DNA of 64,000 nt, from positions 2,604,001-2,668,000 of the forward strand of contig RCTD01000001.1 of assembly GCA_014898415.1 (NCBI GenBank), given 5' to 3'. How positions within the stretch are numbered: the first letter of the stretch is position 1; each line of letters opens with the position of its first letter. The position numbers and the translations under genes were made by a program. This DNA comes from Stromatinia cepivora (lineage: Eukaryota > Ascomycota > Leotiomycetes > Helotiales > Sclerotiniaceae). This document shows positions 1-11,970 of the stretch, piece after piece. The notes beneath the pieces are model-generated. The model saw only the letters and a program-made list of their open reading frames with translations. It did no database searches and was not told the origin of the DNA.

Positions 1-872
1 CTGGATAAGGTCAACAACACTAGGAACATGAGTGGCTTTGCAAAGAAAGGTCAATGATTGTTGGAAGGGCATGGCTGGAGTTGGATAGAGGAAGTAAAAT
101 ACAGATATGACACCCATGTTGTTACTACATACGTGCCTCGATCTATTCTTTCGTGGGGAAGTTGGGGAAATTGTAGATTCCAAGACTACCTATCTACAGT
201 TAAATGACAGGATATATAGACTGCTGCAGAGGAAACAATTCATGCACGTTGGAGAAAAGTAAAAGTGCAGATGTTGGTGAAAGGAATCTAGGCCTCTATC
301 TGCATATATATAGAATTCCTAGGGTGATATATAATCAGTGGAATTATTCTTTCATCAGATTTTGTTTCTTCAATATGCTTCTGCAACTCACACTGCTGGT
401 ATGTCGTTGGACAGGGGCCGGGAGATCCATATGCCGATGAAAAGGCAAGAGGAGTGTGGAATGATTTCCTCGTGGAGTAAGTCACTTGTGGAGGAATTAT
501 ATATTTCAAGCTTGAGAGCATATTTGGGATACTTTCGATACAATTCATCACGCCAAACGTGCCATCGTTATCAGATCACGACATGTCAGCATGGCCGACC
601 AAAACACCGATATCTTTCTTCAGCAAAACATGAACCGATGACATGGCTCAAAATTCCCTTTCTTGTCGTATGAGATGAATACTATTACATTATGATTACT
701 TGTCTTGTTGAGAATACAATACTGCGAATCGAGCAGCGCCTATCTCGATCCATTAGAAACTCCATCTTCTACCATCAAACCTTCATCACCATAGGGCCGT
801 TGAATATTCAGAAAAGTGTACTCTGGTACCCCAACAGCCAAACCGAAGATACATATCAACGACCATCTAGGT
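1..872. other. Left-edge spacer, no supported gene
   Basis: Most of this stretch probably holds the 3' untranslated region of the minus-strand gene that ends at 873, plus spacer. The first frame is open from base 1 to a TGA at 55-57 (18 residues). It could be the tail of a gene lying to the left, but a stretch this short is easily chance. I see no tRNA, no repeat and no recognisable protein family here. Confidence 0.5.
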
Positions 873-3528
873 TCAACCCCTCAAATATGCAGACAATTCC
901 TCATTCATCACTATCATGCTACCAACACTAGCATGCTTATCAAGCTTCTGACTCAAAATGCTCACCCTCTTCTGGGTCGGTTTCGTGATGAATAGGGGGG
1001 GCGGTTCTATGTGCCTTTTTCCGGATATGGTTGGGGAGAATACTGGACCGGGAAAACTTTCTCCCAAATTCATATCCTCGTCGTATATACTCACAGAATA
1101 TGTACTGATTGGTCTGGGCTTTTGCAATCGTTCGAATGCGAATGGTTGCTCCCACGATTCAGCTTCAGAATAAGTTGAAGAAACTGAATCCCGACGATTA
1201 TCGGATGTGAATGAACCACTTCTGCTGGGAAAATCAGCATCAGAAGGCTCCAAGTTGGTTCCGTCTGGATCGTGAGAGGAACGGGACCATTCGGAGGACG
1301 CATCATTTGTTGAAGTCGTGGACGATGATTGTTTTCTGTGGACGCTTTGTTCTTCTTCCATAATTTCTGTTCTCGAATCATCGGCAAAGCAGTACTCGAA
1401 ACCGTGTCCAGACCCCTCAATTAGTATTTCATGATGGGTGTTTCTCCGTGGAATAGGATGTTGGAGCTCCGGCATCATCGGTAAGACGCTACTAGCCTCA
1501 TCTTTAGCTATTGTATTCTTGATTGACAATGTGGTGTCGGCGGCACTGTTTTTCCTTCGCGACAGGTCAAGTCGATCTTTCTGAGCCAGATATTCGTTGA
1601 AAGCAGCTATAACATCGATCGGTGTCTGCCCAGCATTGCAAGGGTTCGATCCGATTAACGAGTTTCGGTAGTCTTTGTTCGCTTGAGCACTCTGTGTACG
1701 AATCAAATTATAACATGAACGTCGGTCGTTCCACGGTGGACATCCTCCAGTACGAATGGAAATATTGTAAGCAACATTTTGTGTAGTGCGTACTTGATCG
1801 GGTATCTCCGTCGCTTGAATAAGTATTTGAAGTGAAGAATATATCAAAACCCAACGAATCCTGCGGCCTTCCGCCTGGGAGATATTCTCGGCTGTTGCCA
1901 TTCTGGAACTGACTGAGCCGGCGCATTCTTTCTCGAATCCCCTGTAAGCACGAACAAGCGTACAGTCTGTAAGGTGCTGTTTCTGTCGATTTGTGGCCTT
2001 ATCAAGGGCGGTCATTAAATCCAAGCGAGGGTCATTGTGAGTTTTGTCACTCTTCGGAAACATTTTTGCGGTGAAAGTTAATCGTTTGGTGAGTGGTTTG
2101 GCAGATGGCTTTGCATTGTTATCTGGAAGCAGGGGTAGAGAGTGAGGTAACGGCTCGATCTTGTATCGGGCATCGAAGGCTGTAACTGCGTGTAGTACGT
2201 CTAACTCTTCCCCACTGGTACTTGTAGGTTTTGTGGTAGTCTCACTAGAGTCCGCGAGAAACTCATACAGTTTCTGAAATTCTGACCGCATCTGTTTGAA
2301 AAGACTCTTGGAGAAAGCCCCACTTCCTGATCTCGAAGCCAATGATGGATAGGAACCAAGTTTTGCGGTATAATACCTTTGCAGAAATGCTCTAAACTTT
2401 TCGAGGTGGATTTGAGCATCGGAGCTAAGCTGCAAGTATGTGTCGGATAATTCTTCTGTGAGGAATCCACTAAGCATCTTGCCACACGTGTCAAGCCGAA
2501 GATCCATCTCCAGTCTTGCTCGAGAAATGAAAGCTCGATCTTGTCGACTCAATGACTACACGGGGGGTTAGATAACATGTTTCCAGAAGTACGGTGAGAT
2601 ACTTCCACACACACCTCGAAACCAGGGCTATTGTGAAGTCTCTCGCACATCCCGGCACAATGTGCAAGTGCATCGATCCACATGTCCTTAAAATGGAAAT
2701 GTTCTGCAAAATACATGATTCCAAGGGCATGGTCTGGCGCATTCCTCATATCCGCATATCCCTCTCCATCAATGTAGGCTACAATGTCGTCCACGTTGTT
2801 GACATTAGCCGCCCTGAATTGAGACATACTGTTGAGAAGCCCAACCAGTGCGCTGCCTAAATCTGGTCCAACCAAGGGCTTCTTAAAAACCCAAGCGAAG
2901 AAGTTTCGAGTCGCAGTGTGGTAGAGGAATGCCTCTCCTCGTTCTACCATCGTAGGAGCTGGGATATACAGCTCTACATAGTCAGTACCACTGGCACTCG
3001 CATAATATTCATCAAAAACCTCGTTGATGTCCGAGATTGGCAACCCATTAGTGTCTTTTGGCATGAATGTGTCCAAGAGTGGTTGACATTTCGCATCAAT
3101 CAATGCACTCAGTGGCACTCGGAATGCTGGTCCTCTCATTGATTGTCCTCGGCCATACAAATAAACCAGGCAATCTCCTTCGGGGTACCATAATTCAGGA
3201 TCCTATACTTTGTAAGAATTTTCGTGATCAAGAAGCACAATCACAGACATACCCTTCTCAAGTCATCCCACACTGTCGACCTCCGCGCCTTTCCTTCCCA
3301 CTTTTTGATTCCCATATCATTCGTCGTCAACATATTCGTACTTAATTTGTTTCTTCGATGTGTGTTTGTTTCCAAACCCAATGGCCAATTCTCTTTTGGT
3401 GAAGTTGGACTATCATCTATATATGTATATTCTTCTTTGATAGAAGTCATACCATGCATCTTTCGATCATGTTTTGAGGGAACGGGTCTAGGAGATACAA
3501 ATGGTATACTGTTTATTGGAAAAGCCAT
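873..3528 (-). CDS. Conserved fungal protein of unknown function (DUF8004-like), 848 aa
   Basis: Three exons on the minus strand: 3528-3253, 3202-2615 and 2555-873. The introns are 50 and 59 bp, with GTATGT and GTGTGT donors and TAG acceptors, and both fall in phase 0. The start is the first ATG (residues MAFPINS) after an upstream in-frame stop. Splicing joins WDDLRR to DPELWYPEGDCLVYLYGRGQ, a block I associate with a widespread Pezizomycotina family, probably DUF8004. The conserved part covers roughly residues 80-560. The tail is Ser/Glu/Asp-rich and looks disordered. There is no signal peptide or membrane segment. No function is known to me; the family name is from memory, while the exon structure is read directly. 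Confidence 0.8.
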
Positions 3529-4713
3529 ATCGATAATGATACGTTCAGGATCTCCGGCGCAAATGACCAACGCGATCTTCAGTGGCTTGATAGCTCAATT
3601 AGAGGTACTGCCGAGAAGCCTTAATAATTCTTAGATTCGAGCGGTTTGAAGAAAGCGGGGAAACATATCAAATGAATCATGAACGTTTGAAAAGAAAGCC
3701 CAATTCCAGATTAGAGCAATAAGGAATGGAAGAAAGAAAGGGCGGAGATGTTTTCTCAATATCTTCCCAACAGGAAAGTGTTTGGAAGTTTCGCCGGAGG
3801 GGATGCAAAAGAGTCAATATGAATAATTCTGCTCGTGGTCTGGCAGACGTGTCAGTGTAGTACGGGAGTATCTTGTCGTGCTAGTCGTGCTGGTCGTGCT
3901 AGTCGTGCTACGAACATCCGTAATTTTATTTTCCCGCACATGCTGAATTTCTTCTTGGTCAATTTGATTTGTAGGACACGGCCCTCAAGCATTGAAGCTT
4001 TGATCTAAAATGAGGTTTGAAATGGCTAAGTTCGGCTGATTTTGTAGGCACGGGACTAAATTATATTGTTAGCAAAGTTCTCTTGTAGATTTTTGTCTGC
4101 CCTCGCCATGATCCCTAGGTCCGTGCCATATCATCAGGAGTTTCACCATTGATGCGCAGTGCACGAATCGGATGACTGTAGTCTATAGTCTTATATGTGG
4201 AGTGAGTCTTTGGGTATAGATGGGTGTTTCTCCACAGAGATGAAACCATGAAACCATATATATTGAATTATCAGCATTTGGCTGAGTGAATGTACTAGTG
4301 ATGTTGATGAGCAGATCTTTGGGTAGTGAATTTTCAATCTCGGGGGAGCATCGTAGGTTAGTTGTGGGTTTGTTGCAGTGAATAGTATATGATTCGTTGC
4401 ACATCTGTCTTTCATGCTCATTAAACCCAACCACGAGCAAGACTCCCAAGCAAATTACATACATACACATTCATGAACAAATCCTGCGAGAAAAGGTTGT
4501 ATTAATTATATGATCGATGGGCCAGAAGTTAGATTGAGTCATATCCAAGTAAATATCCACGCATTAATATTCAACGGAAGTAGAATAGAAATCCACAACG
4601 CCCAGCTACGTATGCCCAGTTACGTATGCCCAGCTTGACGTGAAAAAGTAACGCAAGGCCTAGTGATACGCCTCGATCATTCTTACACCATCTCCATGCT
4701 TATCTACCAATGT
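3529..4713. other. Intergenic spacer with a short 9-bp repeat
   Basis: This lies between the start of the DUF8004-like gene and the 3' end of the aminopeptidase gene, so it should hold the former's promoter and the latter's 3' untranslated region. The only structure I see is a 9-bp tandem repeat at 3875-3910, listed separately. Small open frames here have no family resemblance. Confidence 0.6.
3875..3910. repeat. 9-bp tandem repeat, four copies
   Basis: Four head-to-tail copies of GTCGTGCTA occur, with one substitution in the second copy. The repeat lies about 350 bp upstream of the DUF8004-like start. It may be simple replication slippage or a cluster of protein-binding sites; the sequence alone cannot tell. 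Confidence 0.85.
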
Positions 4714-6722
4714 TTACCAGAACCAAGTTTTCTTTTGCTTCCTTCTAGACTCTGAAGCTTTTTTGTTCATCTCTCTCTCTTCTTCTTCTTGTTCTCTTCC
4801 TTCATTGATGATTTTTAGTGCTTCTTCACCTTTTGGAGCTGTAGTCAAATTCTCATATCCATCTTCGGTGATCAGAAGATCGTCTTCGATACGTACACCT
4901 CCTACCGGATAGTATTTTTGTAGCAGCTTCTTGTTGATGTATTTTGCGTATTTGGGGGATTTGAGATAAACTTCTTCGAGAGCGTAACGGGAGAAATAGC
5001 TTGAAGATAAATTGTTAGAGCCTAAAACAAGTGAGATGGAATGAACTTACATTCCAGGCTCGACCGTAACAACCATATCCTTCGAGAGGATAGCTCCACC
5101 ATCTGAAGTGGCACCAGAGTTTGAGAGAATTTGGAAGTAGGCATCAGTCCAATCGGCAGGCTTTTTGTTGAAGCCATACAGGCGATTCGTAATGATCATG
5201 CCACCAGGCCCGACATCATGAACCTCTAGACCTACGTAATGCCCCAACTATAATGGTCAGCTTAACGGAACGTGCGAAGGAAGGAAACAAGCACCCACAC
5301 CATGAGGAAAGAACGCTACCGAAACACCCGCCATGTAGAGTTCATCAAATGTTCCCCCTTCCACAAGTCCCAACTCTATGAGACCTTTCAGGGCAACTTT
5401 GTGAGCATGCATATGGACGTCACGGTAATTTGCACCTGGCTTTAGCATTTCAATACACTCATCTTGCATCTTAGCCACGAGATCGTAAATCGCTTGAGCT
5501 TCTTCGGTATATTCTCCGGAGATTGGAACAGTTCGGGTAACATCAGAGGCATAACAATCCCACTCACAACCCGCGTCAAGACACAATAGCTGTCTTCCTT
5601 TCAGAGGCTCATTGTTGGCCATGTAGTGAAGAGTGCTGGCATTTTCGCCGGAACCAGCAATTACGCCATATGCTTGCGTTTTTGCTTGTCTAGCAATACA
5701 TGTCGCTGTGAAAATGGCTTCAATTTCTGCCTCGTTGGAAAGATGACGGAGTCCACGGAGAACATTAATATGCCCTTGTGCTGTGATCGCACTGGCCTTC
5801 CGTATCATTTTAAGCTCGTAGGGACTTTTGATAGCTCTGGCTGTATTCATAGCCTGCTCCAACTTCGTGGTATCAAATGGAGACTTGCTGATAACAGATT
5901 GGCATCCGTTTTTGCGAGTAATCTGAAGCTCAATATTATTTGGCGCTTGGTAATCATGTAGTACATGAATTTTCCCGGGCTCGGTATGCGCATACCAAGT
6001 AAGATATGAATCAAGATGAGGTAATGTTTCTACATGGTCAAAATCGTACTTGGCCATTATCTCTTTGGCTGTGGGACGAGATCCGTAATAAATGACGGAC
6101 GAGCCGGAATTTGGTGGTGGAATCCAAAGCCATAATTGATCACGATGGATGCTGTAGGTGACGATACAGTCAGGAAGATTAACTCCAGTGAGATAGTAGA
6201 AGTAGCGACGTTGTCGGAAAGCAGGCTGCATATCAGAATCTTCATAATTGAAGCTTGGTAAAGCAGGAAGATATATGAGACCCTCCTGGAGCCCCAGATA
6301 CTTTTTGACTTGTCGCGCATGAAGCTTTGCTATTTTGACCTATCAGTATTGATACCAAAAAGGATCATGAAAATGCTATGATCTGAATCGAGTTGTTGAA
6401 GTATTCGCATTAAACCGATCCTAATGATTATCTGGTGAGGGATCACACCCACACCATCTTTCAACGGAGGTTATAGATAAGCTCAAGAATTGATGAATTA
6501 ATCGACAACTGACCTGGATATTTCTCAATTGGCTTGGACTTATATTCTATCGACCTGCTCGAATATTAATACATCTTCTTCCAGTATGTTGGCTTTAAGA
6601 CTTGTTTACAAAGCATCGAATTCATCAACCTCCTTACAGGCCCAACTTCCCCTTGAAGAAGGTCGAACTTCTTTATCTTTGTCTTGAGCTACAAATGAAC
6701 CCATAAGTGATTGGAAATCCAT
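4714..6722 (-). CDS. Cytosolic Xaa-Pro aminopeptidase / prolidase-like (M24B), 555 aa
   Basis: A metallopeptidase that removes N-terminal residues preceding proline, or splits Xaa-Pro dipeptides. Five exons: 6722-6610, 6554-6514, 6329-5299, 5247-5051 and 4999-4714. The small second exon restores [14 protein letters not shown]. An aminopeptidase P N-terminal domain (about residues 50-190) precedes the pita-bread domain. Metal-ligand motifs are intact: [16 protein letters not shown], then [16 protein letters not shown] (formed across the third intron), VEPGIYF (across the fourth) and [13 protein letters not shown]. There is no signal peptide, so it is probably cytosolic. The tail is basic and Glu-rich and ends KTWFW. 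Aminopeptidase P and prolidase are hard to separate by eye. The 184-bp second intron is long for this locus. Confidence 0.93.
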
Positions 6723-7301
6723 CTTAAAGTAATGAAATGTTGTAAGTACGATTGAGAGATACTAGGTAGTTCTTGTTGATATGAGGTTGTTATTTTTAAA
6801 GGATCCAACAGTTTGATCTCTTGTCTTATGTCTTATAATTATTATTAGAGTATATAATATTAGATGAGGCACGGTATCTCCTATCTCATTATCTCGGCTT
6901 TAGTTCGGGCCTACAAGTCTTATAAATAATGTTCCCGATTAACTTCTTCAGATATACGTTCCATCCCAATGCATATAATGTCGATTTGAGTAGTAGGTAC
7001 ATTGTGATGAGACTATCATCACTATTTCTTCAATAAAGTCAATATGAAGTCGGTCAGATTGACTTTCAACCATATCCAATTGTTCCTCACTTCCCCCGCC
7101 TGAAGTTATGGACCCTTGCACTTGCAGATATTTCTCCAGCCTTCAAGGCTTCATCAATTCAACCTCCAAACCCCGCACCAAAATATTGCGACAAACGGAA
7201 AACTTCATTTCTGAGATAGGTGCAAGAACTCCTTTTCGATGCTAAATTCGTTTACAAACGTGTACACTGCCTTTCCCGCTATTCAAACCCGTAGAAATAA
7301 C
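6723..7301. other. Divergent promoter region, aminopeptidase / dsRBD protein
   Basis: This spacer separates two genes that point away from each other, so it should carry both promoters and 5' untranslated regions. It includes an AT-rich stretch around 6830-6930. An ATG at 7239 is in frame with the dsRBD gene and would add 21 residues; I preferred the ATG at 7302 for its better context. No other feature is seen. Confidence 0.5.
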
Positions 7302-8422
7302 ATGGCGGTGTCTCAACCAGGAGCGATTGGTTTCTCTGGCTCTGGCGCACGATTCCAGAGCCTCGGCGACTTTGAGAAGGAGCAGGATGAGTTGCAAGCG
7401 CAGTAAGTTCTTGATTAGGATACGATGAATTCTCAAGGTACTATCGCTACAATCTTGGGGCGTTGTTCTTTGGGTTCACTTTATACATTTATGCACTTAG
7501 TCATATTGATCAGCTTTGTAGGATTGACCAAGAGAGTTTAAATGCGCAACTTACAAAGTCTCGAAGTGGCTCACCGGTCAACAAAAGGGCTAAAATTACA
7601 CCAGATGTCGCTGGTATACTGCTTGAGAACCAAGCATTGGAGGAAATGGGAGGGATCAACTGGGTTGGAAAACTACTTGGTTAGTTCTCAGTCACGAGAC
7701 TATCCATTCATATCCACCGTATATTCTAACAGCCTTCAGAATATCACCAAGCCAATGCAATCAATCCTGCTGCAGAGTACTCAGAGATCGAAGTATCCCC
7801 ACAAAGATTCACCTGCTCTGTAATCATCAAGCAAAACACCGAGCCTATCAGTAGCCTGACTTCCTTTGCTCGCAAGAAGGATGCTAAACAATTCATCTCC
7901 AAACTCGCCATCGAGTGGCTCATCTCTCAGAATCTCATGCCGTCCACCGGAGCCGTGAAATTTCCAAAAGCCCCTATTGCTCTTCAAACTCCCCTAGCAA
8001 AAACGTACCGTGCACCAGTCTCTCCGCTAGATTCAACCTCAGCTACTATCAGTCCACGCGAAAGAAGTACCTCACCAACGTCATACCCAGCACTGGTTCC
8101 AGATCTATGCCATGCGCTTGGATTTAATGTGCCTACCTACAGAATTGTGCCCATGGTAGAAGGTGCTCCAGTCTATCACGGCTTTGCGGATTTTGGCTCT
8201 GATCCCAGGATTCTCGGCAAGGTTGGGGAGTTCGGAGACATATACGGCAAAAAGAAGGCGAGGGAGGTTTGCGCGAGAGAGGTTTGGTGTTTTTTGAAGG
8301 ATATCGAGAGGCAGAGACTTGAGGGGATTGAAGACCAGGAGGTGGAGATCAAGAGGGAGAGAGAGGAAACGCCTCAAAATCAGGACTTGAATGGGCAAAT
8401 TCGTATTGTTGCGGGTATTTAA
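7302..8422 (+). CDS. Protein with two dsRNA-binding-like domains, 313 aa
   Basis: Three exons: 7302-7402, 7522-7679 and 7740-8422. Splice junctions are GTAAGT/TAG and GTTAGT/CAG, and phases agree. After about 35 N-terminal residues, a first dsRBD-like fold runs from VGKLLEYHQANAINPAAEY to the helix KKDAKQFISKLAIEWLI. A second begins near LCHALGFNVPTYRI and ends with the helix KKKAREVCAREVWCFL. Both show the alpha-beta-beta-beta-alpha order with a basic second helix, although the second is diverged. There is no catalytic domain. It probably binds structured RNA, but its targets and any link to RNA silencing are not visible. The alternative start at 7239 would add 21 residues. Confidence 0.75.
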
Positions 8423-9522
8423 ATGGCTATATGGTATTTGTTTGAAACGAATGATGGTTTATGGACTGTCATGGGATATTGGGAGAATGGGTTTGATGGA
8501 TTTCATGTAACGGTTCGATTGAAGTTATGGGATACTAATGTTGACATGTTTGGGTGGGATACCATTTCATTTCATTCGGATATATCTGAGATGTTCTATT
8601 TCGTCATTCCAGATCTTTCAATGAACATTTAACACTTACCTTTGACTCCGAGAAGTCCTAATATTCTACTTTTCTTTCTTTCATGGTAAGATTATCTAAC
8701 TTCATCGTATCTCATCCTCGATAGCTAGCTCCACGGTCCCCAATACCATTAATACATACTTTCCACATCCTCACTGATAGTTAGAAAGACAACCACCGAA
8801 AAGCCCAGCTCCACTTATTTCCTCCCTCACTTCTCTTATTCCTCTTACTCCTCTTGATCTACTGCTTATTTTTCTTAGTTGGCTCAGATTGAGAGACATA
8901 GGTGCTCCAAGGTTCGCATCGCAGAGGGTGATTAAATACAGATTGGTGATATCTACGCACGAGGAAATTGTTGGCGGATGAACAGTGTTGCACAGTATAA
9001 TCACATAATAGCATTAAAGAATATATAGCCAATAAATATCTCTTTTGGGTATATGATTTTATTTGTAGCTATCCACCAAGTGGCTCAAGGACATTTGATA
9101 CAAAAGGGGATTTTTCCCTTGTTGATTCATTGGCCTCATCATATTTTCCCATTGTTCCAAGTCTCAACCAAGTGAGTGCCCTGTTCCTGTTCCTCTCCAT
9201 CTCTTCCATCCCCCCACTCCATCCGAGAACAAAGGGACAATTCATTAAAATCTTACAGCGAGGCGGTGACGATGACCTGCCTATGTATCCAACGCCACGA
9301 ACTTATGCAAACGCCCTTCCATCTTCGTTCATCATGAGAAAAACCGGCGTATTGCTTATAAATTTGAAAGGAAAAAAAAACGCCGAATGGTAATCCAAAA
9401 TTTGGCATACAAATAAATGTGTGCTTATAATGCTTGCGAAATGTGGTATAAATAAAGCATCGGTCAAGGAAATTACGGTGATATTCTGTAGTAGGATAGA
9501 TTCTATGTGCTTTGCAAAATAC
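8423..9522. other. Convergent 3' spacer
   Basis: This lies between the 3' ends of the dsRBD gene (+) and the phosphatase gene (-) and probably holds both 3' untranslated regions. Open frames, such as one at 8423-8632 starting right after the dsRBD stop codon, have no recognisable content. I see no RNA gene or repeat. Confidence 0.55.
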
Positions 9523-11970
9523 TCAAAGGAAATCGTCGATAGATCGAATAATAGTCGCTTCGCCTGTTATGGGTGGACTTCTAGGATCTTGTGCGGGTGG
9601 AAGGTTTGGGTGAATTGCGACGGTTGGAGGGAAGAATGTTGTCCGCTGAAAATCGAAGCCACGTGGAGAGAAAAGGCTGGGTGTTCCCTTAGAAGATTCT
9701 TGTGGAATAACACGTGAGAAAGCATGCTCGAGAGGATTGCGAGTCATCTCAGTTATCCTTGGCGACATTATGCCTGATTGCGCGTCATCATCCTGTGGTC
9801 GAGGGGACATCATGTCAAGCTGCCATTTAGTTTCCTGTAATGGTAGACGCTCGATTTCGGGACTATCCTCGAACTCAGTGAAAGGTTCAATTTGTGGAAT
9901 GTCGCCAAATCCGAAGTCAAAACGACTTAGACGATCAATTGCAGAATTGCAACCAGAATTTGTCTCTTCTTTGACTTTGTGATTCATAATCACAGGCTCT
10001 CTGACAGCTGAATCTCTGGGTGGTGAAACAGGAGAGGAATTGACTCTGTTACGGCCGAGAGACGATGCTGTATCGAGATCATTGGCAGATAGCGACTGCC
10101 TGTGCCTAGTCAGGCTTTCATTCTTAATAACCATATTCTTGTTCTCAGCGGCTTGTTTCTCCAACTTTCTTCTTTCGATAACCTTTTTAAAGTCGTTTAA
10201 TGAGAAGAGAAGAGACATATTTGGATTGACCCAACGTGACTTCGATTGTGCCAAATTGTATGCTTCGTTGGCTGATAGGTCCTGGTTGATATACATCCCG
10301 TATGCTATAATTAAGGTTGCCGATCGGCTGGCACCTTGTTGACAATGCACCAGAACCCTCTTTCCCTCCTTAGCTCTTGATTCTATGGTTTGGCATAAAT
10401 CCCACAATTCATCTTGCACGTCTGTATTATGATCCCAGGGAATATGGATGTACTCGGGGATCTTCATTTCCGAGGTGCTAGGTCGTGGTGTGGATGGGGA
10501 TGATTCTGCGGCACTCGACTCGGAACCAGCCGATTGAGTCTCATAAGCAGTTTGGAAAGAGGAAATAGTTCCGGCTGTACCAGGGATATCGGCGTAGGGA
10601 TCCACAAAGTTGTTTCTGGATTCGGTAGTCGTATGGCTGAGTCTTTTCTGTTTCTCCTCTTCCTCCCTCTTCATCTCCTCAAGCTTTGCTTCGAACGGAT
10701 TTTTGACTTCCCGCGCGACATTAATCACAACATCGAATTCTGCAGCCTCCTCCATCTTAGGCTCCGAATATAGATGTATGGTTGGTTCGTGCATAAGGAT
10801 TGGACCGTCAGGATATGATGGGGACTTGCAATCCTCGCCAGTAGGTGGTCTATCAAACGAATCACCGCCAATAGACATTCCTGGTGCTCGAGTTGCCATT
10901 TGAACTCCTGTTGGCGAGGGTGTATCGTCTTCATTGATGGTGAATGTATCCCTCGGCGGGCCAGATTCTTTTAACCTCGAACCACCAAAGCCTCTAGATG
11001 GATCACCCAATGTCATTCCACCACTAGGACCAAAGCCTGGTGTCGTCATTGAAAGCATTTGTGGTGACGAGACAGAATGTTTCAACCCTCTGCGTTGCAG
11101 CATTGATGAGGTTCCTTGTTGTCCCAAAGGTTCAAAAGTCATATTCGCTGTTCCCGTATTCAAACTTAAAAGACTTGGCTTTTTTCTAGCCTTCAGTGGT
11201 GGTGGTTTAATAAAAGACGGTGAAGGTGGCTCTGAGGCGAATTCATCAATGCTTGGTCGGAGGTTTAGAGCAAGACTTTTGGGATTCTTTTTCCTTGGGG
11301 AAGGTGAAGTCATAGGCCGTTCAACGGTTATGGGCGGCGGCCTTGTATCTATTTCACCCATCTTCAGATTTTGAAAAGAATCTAGGCCAAACGAAGATCC
11401 AGTGAATGAAGATAATGGGACGAGTGTGATTGGTGATTCAGGTGACGAACTTGGTGATGGATCTGATAGTGAAGATGAGTCTATCGTCGATACTGTCGTG
11501 GTTGGAGAAGAGTCCGTCGAATCGGATGCTTGTGTTGAAGTGCTTTCCCGATGTTGATGGGAATGTATTTGAAGTAAGTTGCTATCGGTCTTGACTTCCG
11601 GAGGTTGATGTGTTTTTTGATTGTTATACGGACTAGCCGATAATTTGGTGCGAGTGCCGTCTAACGCTGAATCGTCCATTATGTTCGAATCCATACCATA
11701 TACTGACATGAAGGAAGGTATATGATTCTCTTGTATTCGGAGACCAGCTGCTGATGGCATCTTCCGTCTCCCAGAAAGATCGCGACGCTTGACAACCGGA
11801 GCCTGCGCCAATAGTTCGCGCGTGCGTTGAATTGATTGTATGCCCCAATATGTTTTAGATATCTCACTTAAGTCCGGAGAAAGGGGTGGAGAAAGAGTAA
11901 TCGCAGTAAAGGACCTTTTCATAGTTGCATTGTTAGCAATTGCAATGCTTGTTGGACCAGCCATCATCAT
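9523..11970 (-). CDS. Msg5-type dual-specificity (MAP kinase) phosphatase, 815 aa, single exon
   Basis: Likely dephosphorylates Tyr and Thr in MAP kinase activation loops, as yeast Msg5 does. The catalytic loop is HCQQGASR with Cys543, followed by SATLIIAYGMY and the substrate-side element WVNPNMSLLFSLNDF. The DSP fold begins near residue 415 (HEPTIHLYSEP, FDVVINVAREV). It is interrupted by about 75 low-complexity residues rich in Glu, Lys and Ser before the catalytic half. The first 400 residues are Ser/Pro-rich and disordered, with many SP/TP sites that a MAP kinase could phosphorylate. The frame continues upstream to 12072 without ATG-like context, so I start at the ATG triplet run (11970/11967/11964). 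A very large spacer lies upstream. Confidence 0.9.
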   Translation of the reverse strand: MMMAGPTSIAIANNATMKRSFTAITLSPPLSPDLSEISKTYWGIQSIQRTRELLAQAPVVKRRDLSGRRKMPSAAGLRIQENHIPSFMSVYGMDSNIMDDSALDGTRTKLSASPYNNQKTHQPPEVKTDSNLLQIHSHQHRESTSTQASDSTDSSPTTTVSTIDSSSLSDPSPSSSPESPITLVPLSSFTGSSFGLDSFQNLKMGEIDTRPPPITVERPMTSPSPRKKNPKSLALNLRPSIDEFASEPPSPSFIKPPPLKARKKPSLLSLNTGTANMTFEPLGQQGTSSMLQRRGLKHSVSSPQMLSMTTPGFGPSGGMTLGDPSRGFGGSRLKESGPPRDTFTINEDDTPSPTGVQMATRAPGMSIGGDSFDRPPTGEDCKSPSYPDGPILMHEPTIHLYSEPKMEEAAEFDVVINVAREVKNPFEAKLEEMKREEEEKQKRLSHTTTESRNNFVDPYADIPGTAGTISSFQTAYETQSAGSESSAAESSPSTPRPSTSEMKIPEYIHIPWDHNTDVQDELWDLCQTIESRAKEGKRVLVHCQQGASRSATLIIAYGMYINQDLSANEAYNLAQSKSRWVNPNMSLLFSLNDFKKVIERRKLEKQAAENKNMVIKNESLTRHRQSLSANDLDTASSLGRNRVNSSPVSPPRDSAVREPVIMNHKVKEETNSGCNSAIDRLSRFDFGFGDIPQIEPFTEFEDSPEIERLPLQETKWQLDMMSPRPQDDDAQSGIMSPRITEMTRNPLEHAFSRVIPQESSKGTPSLFSPRGFDFQRTTFFPPTVAIHPNLPPAQDPRSPPITGEATIIRSIDDFL

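Noticed and set aside
1627..1665. GGTTCGATCC resembling a tRNA B box
   Set aside because: It lies inside the DUF8004-like coding exon, and no matching A box or cloverleaf was found.
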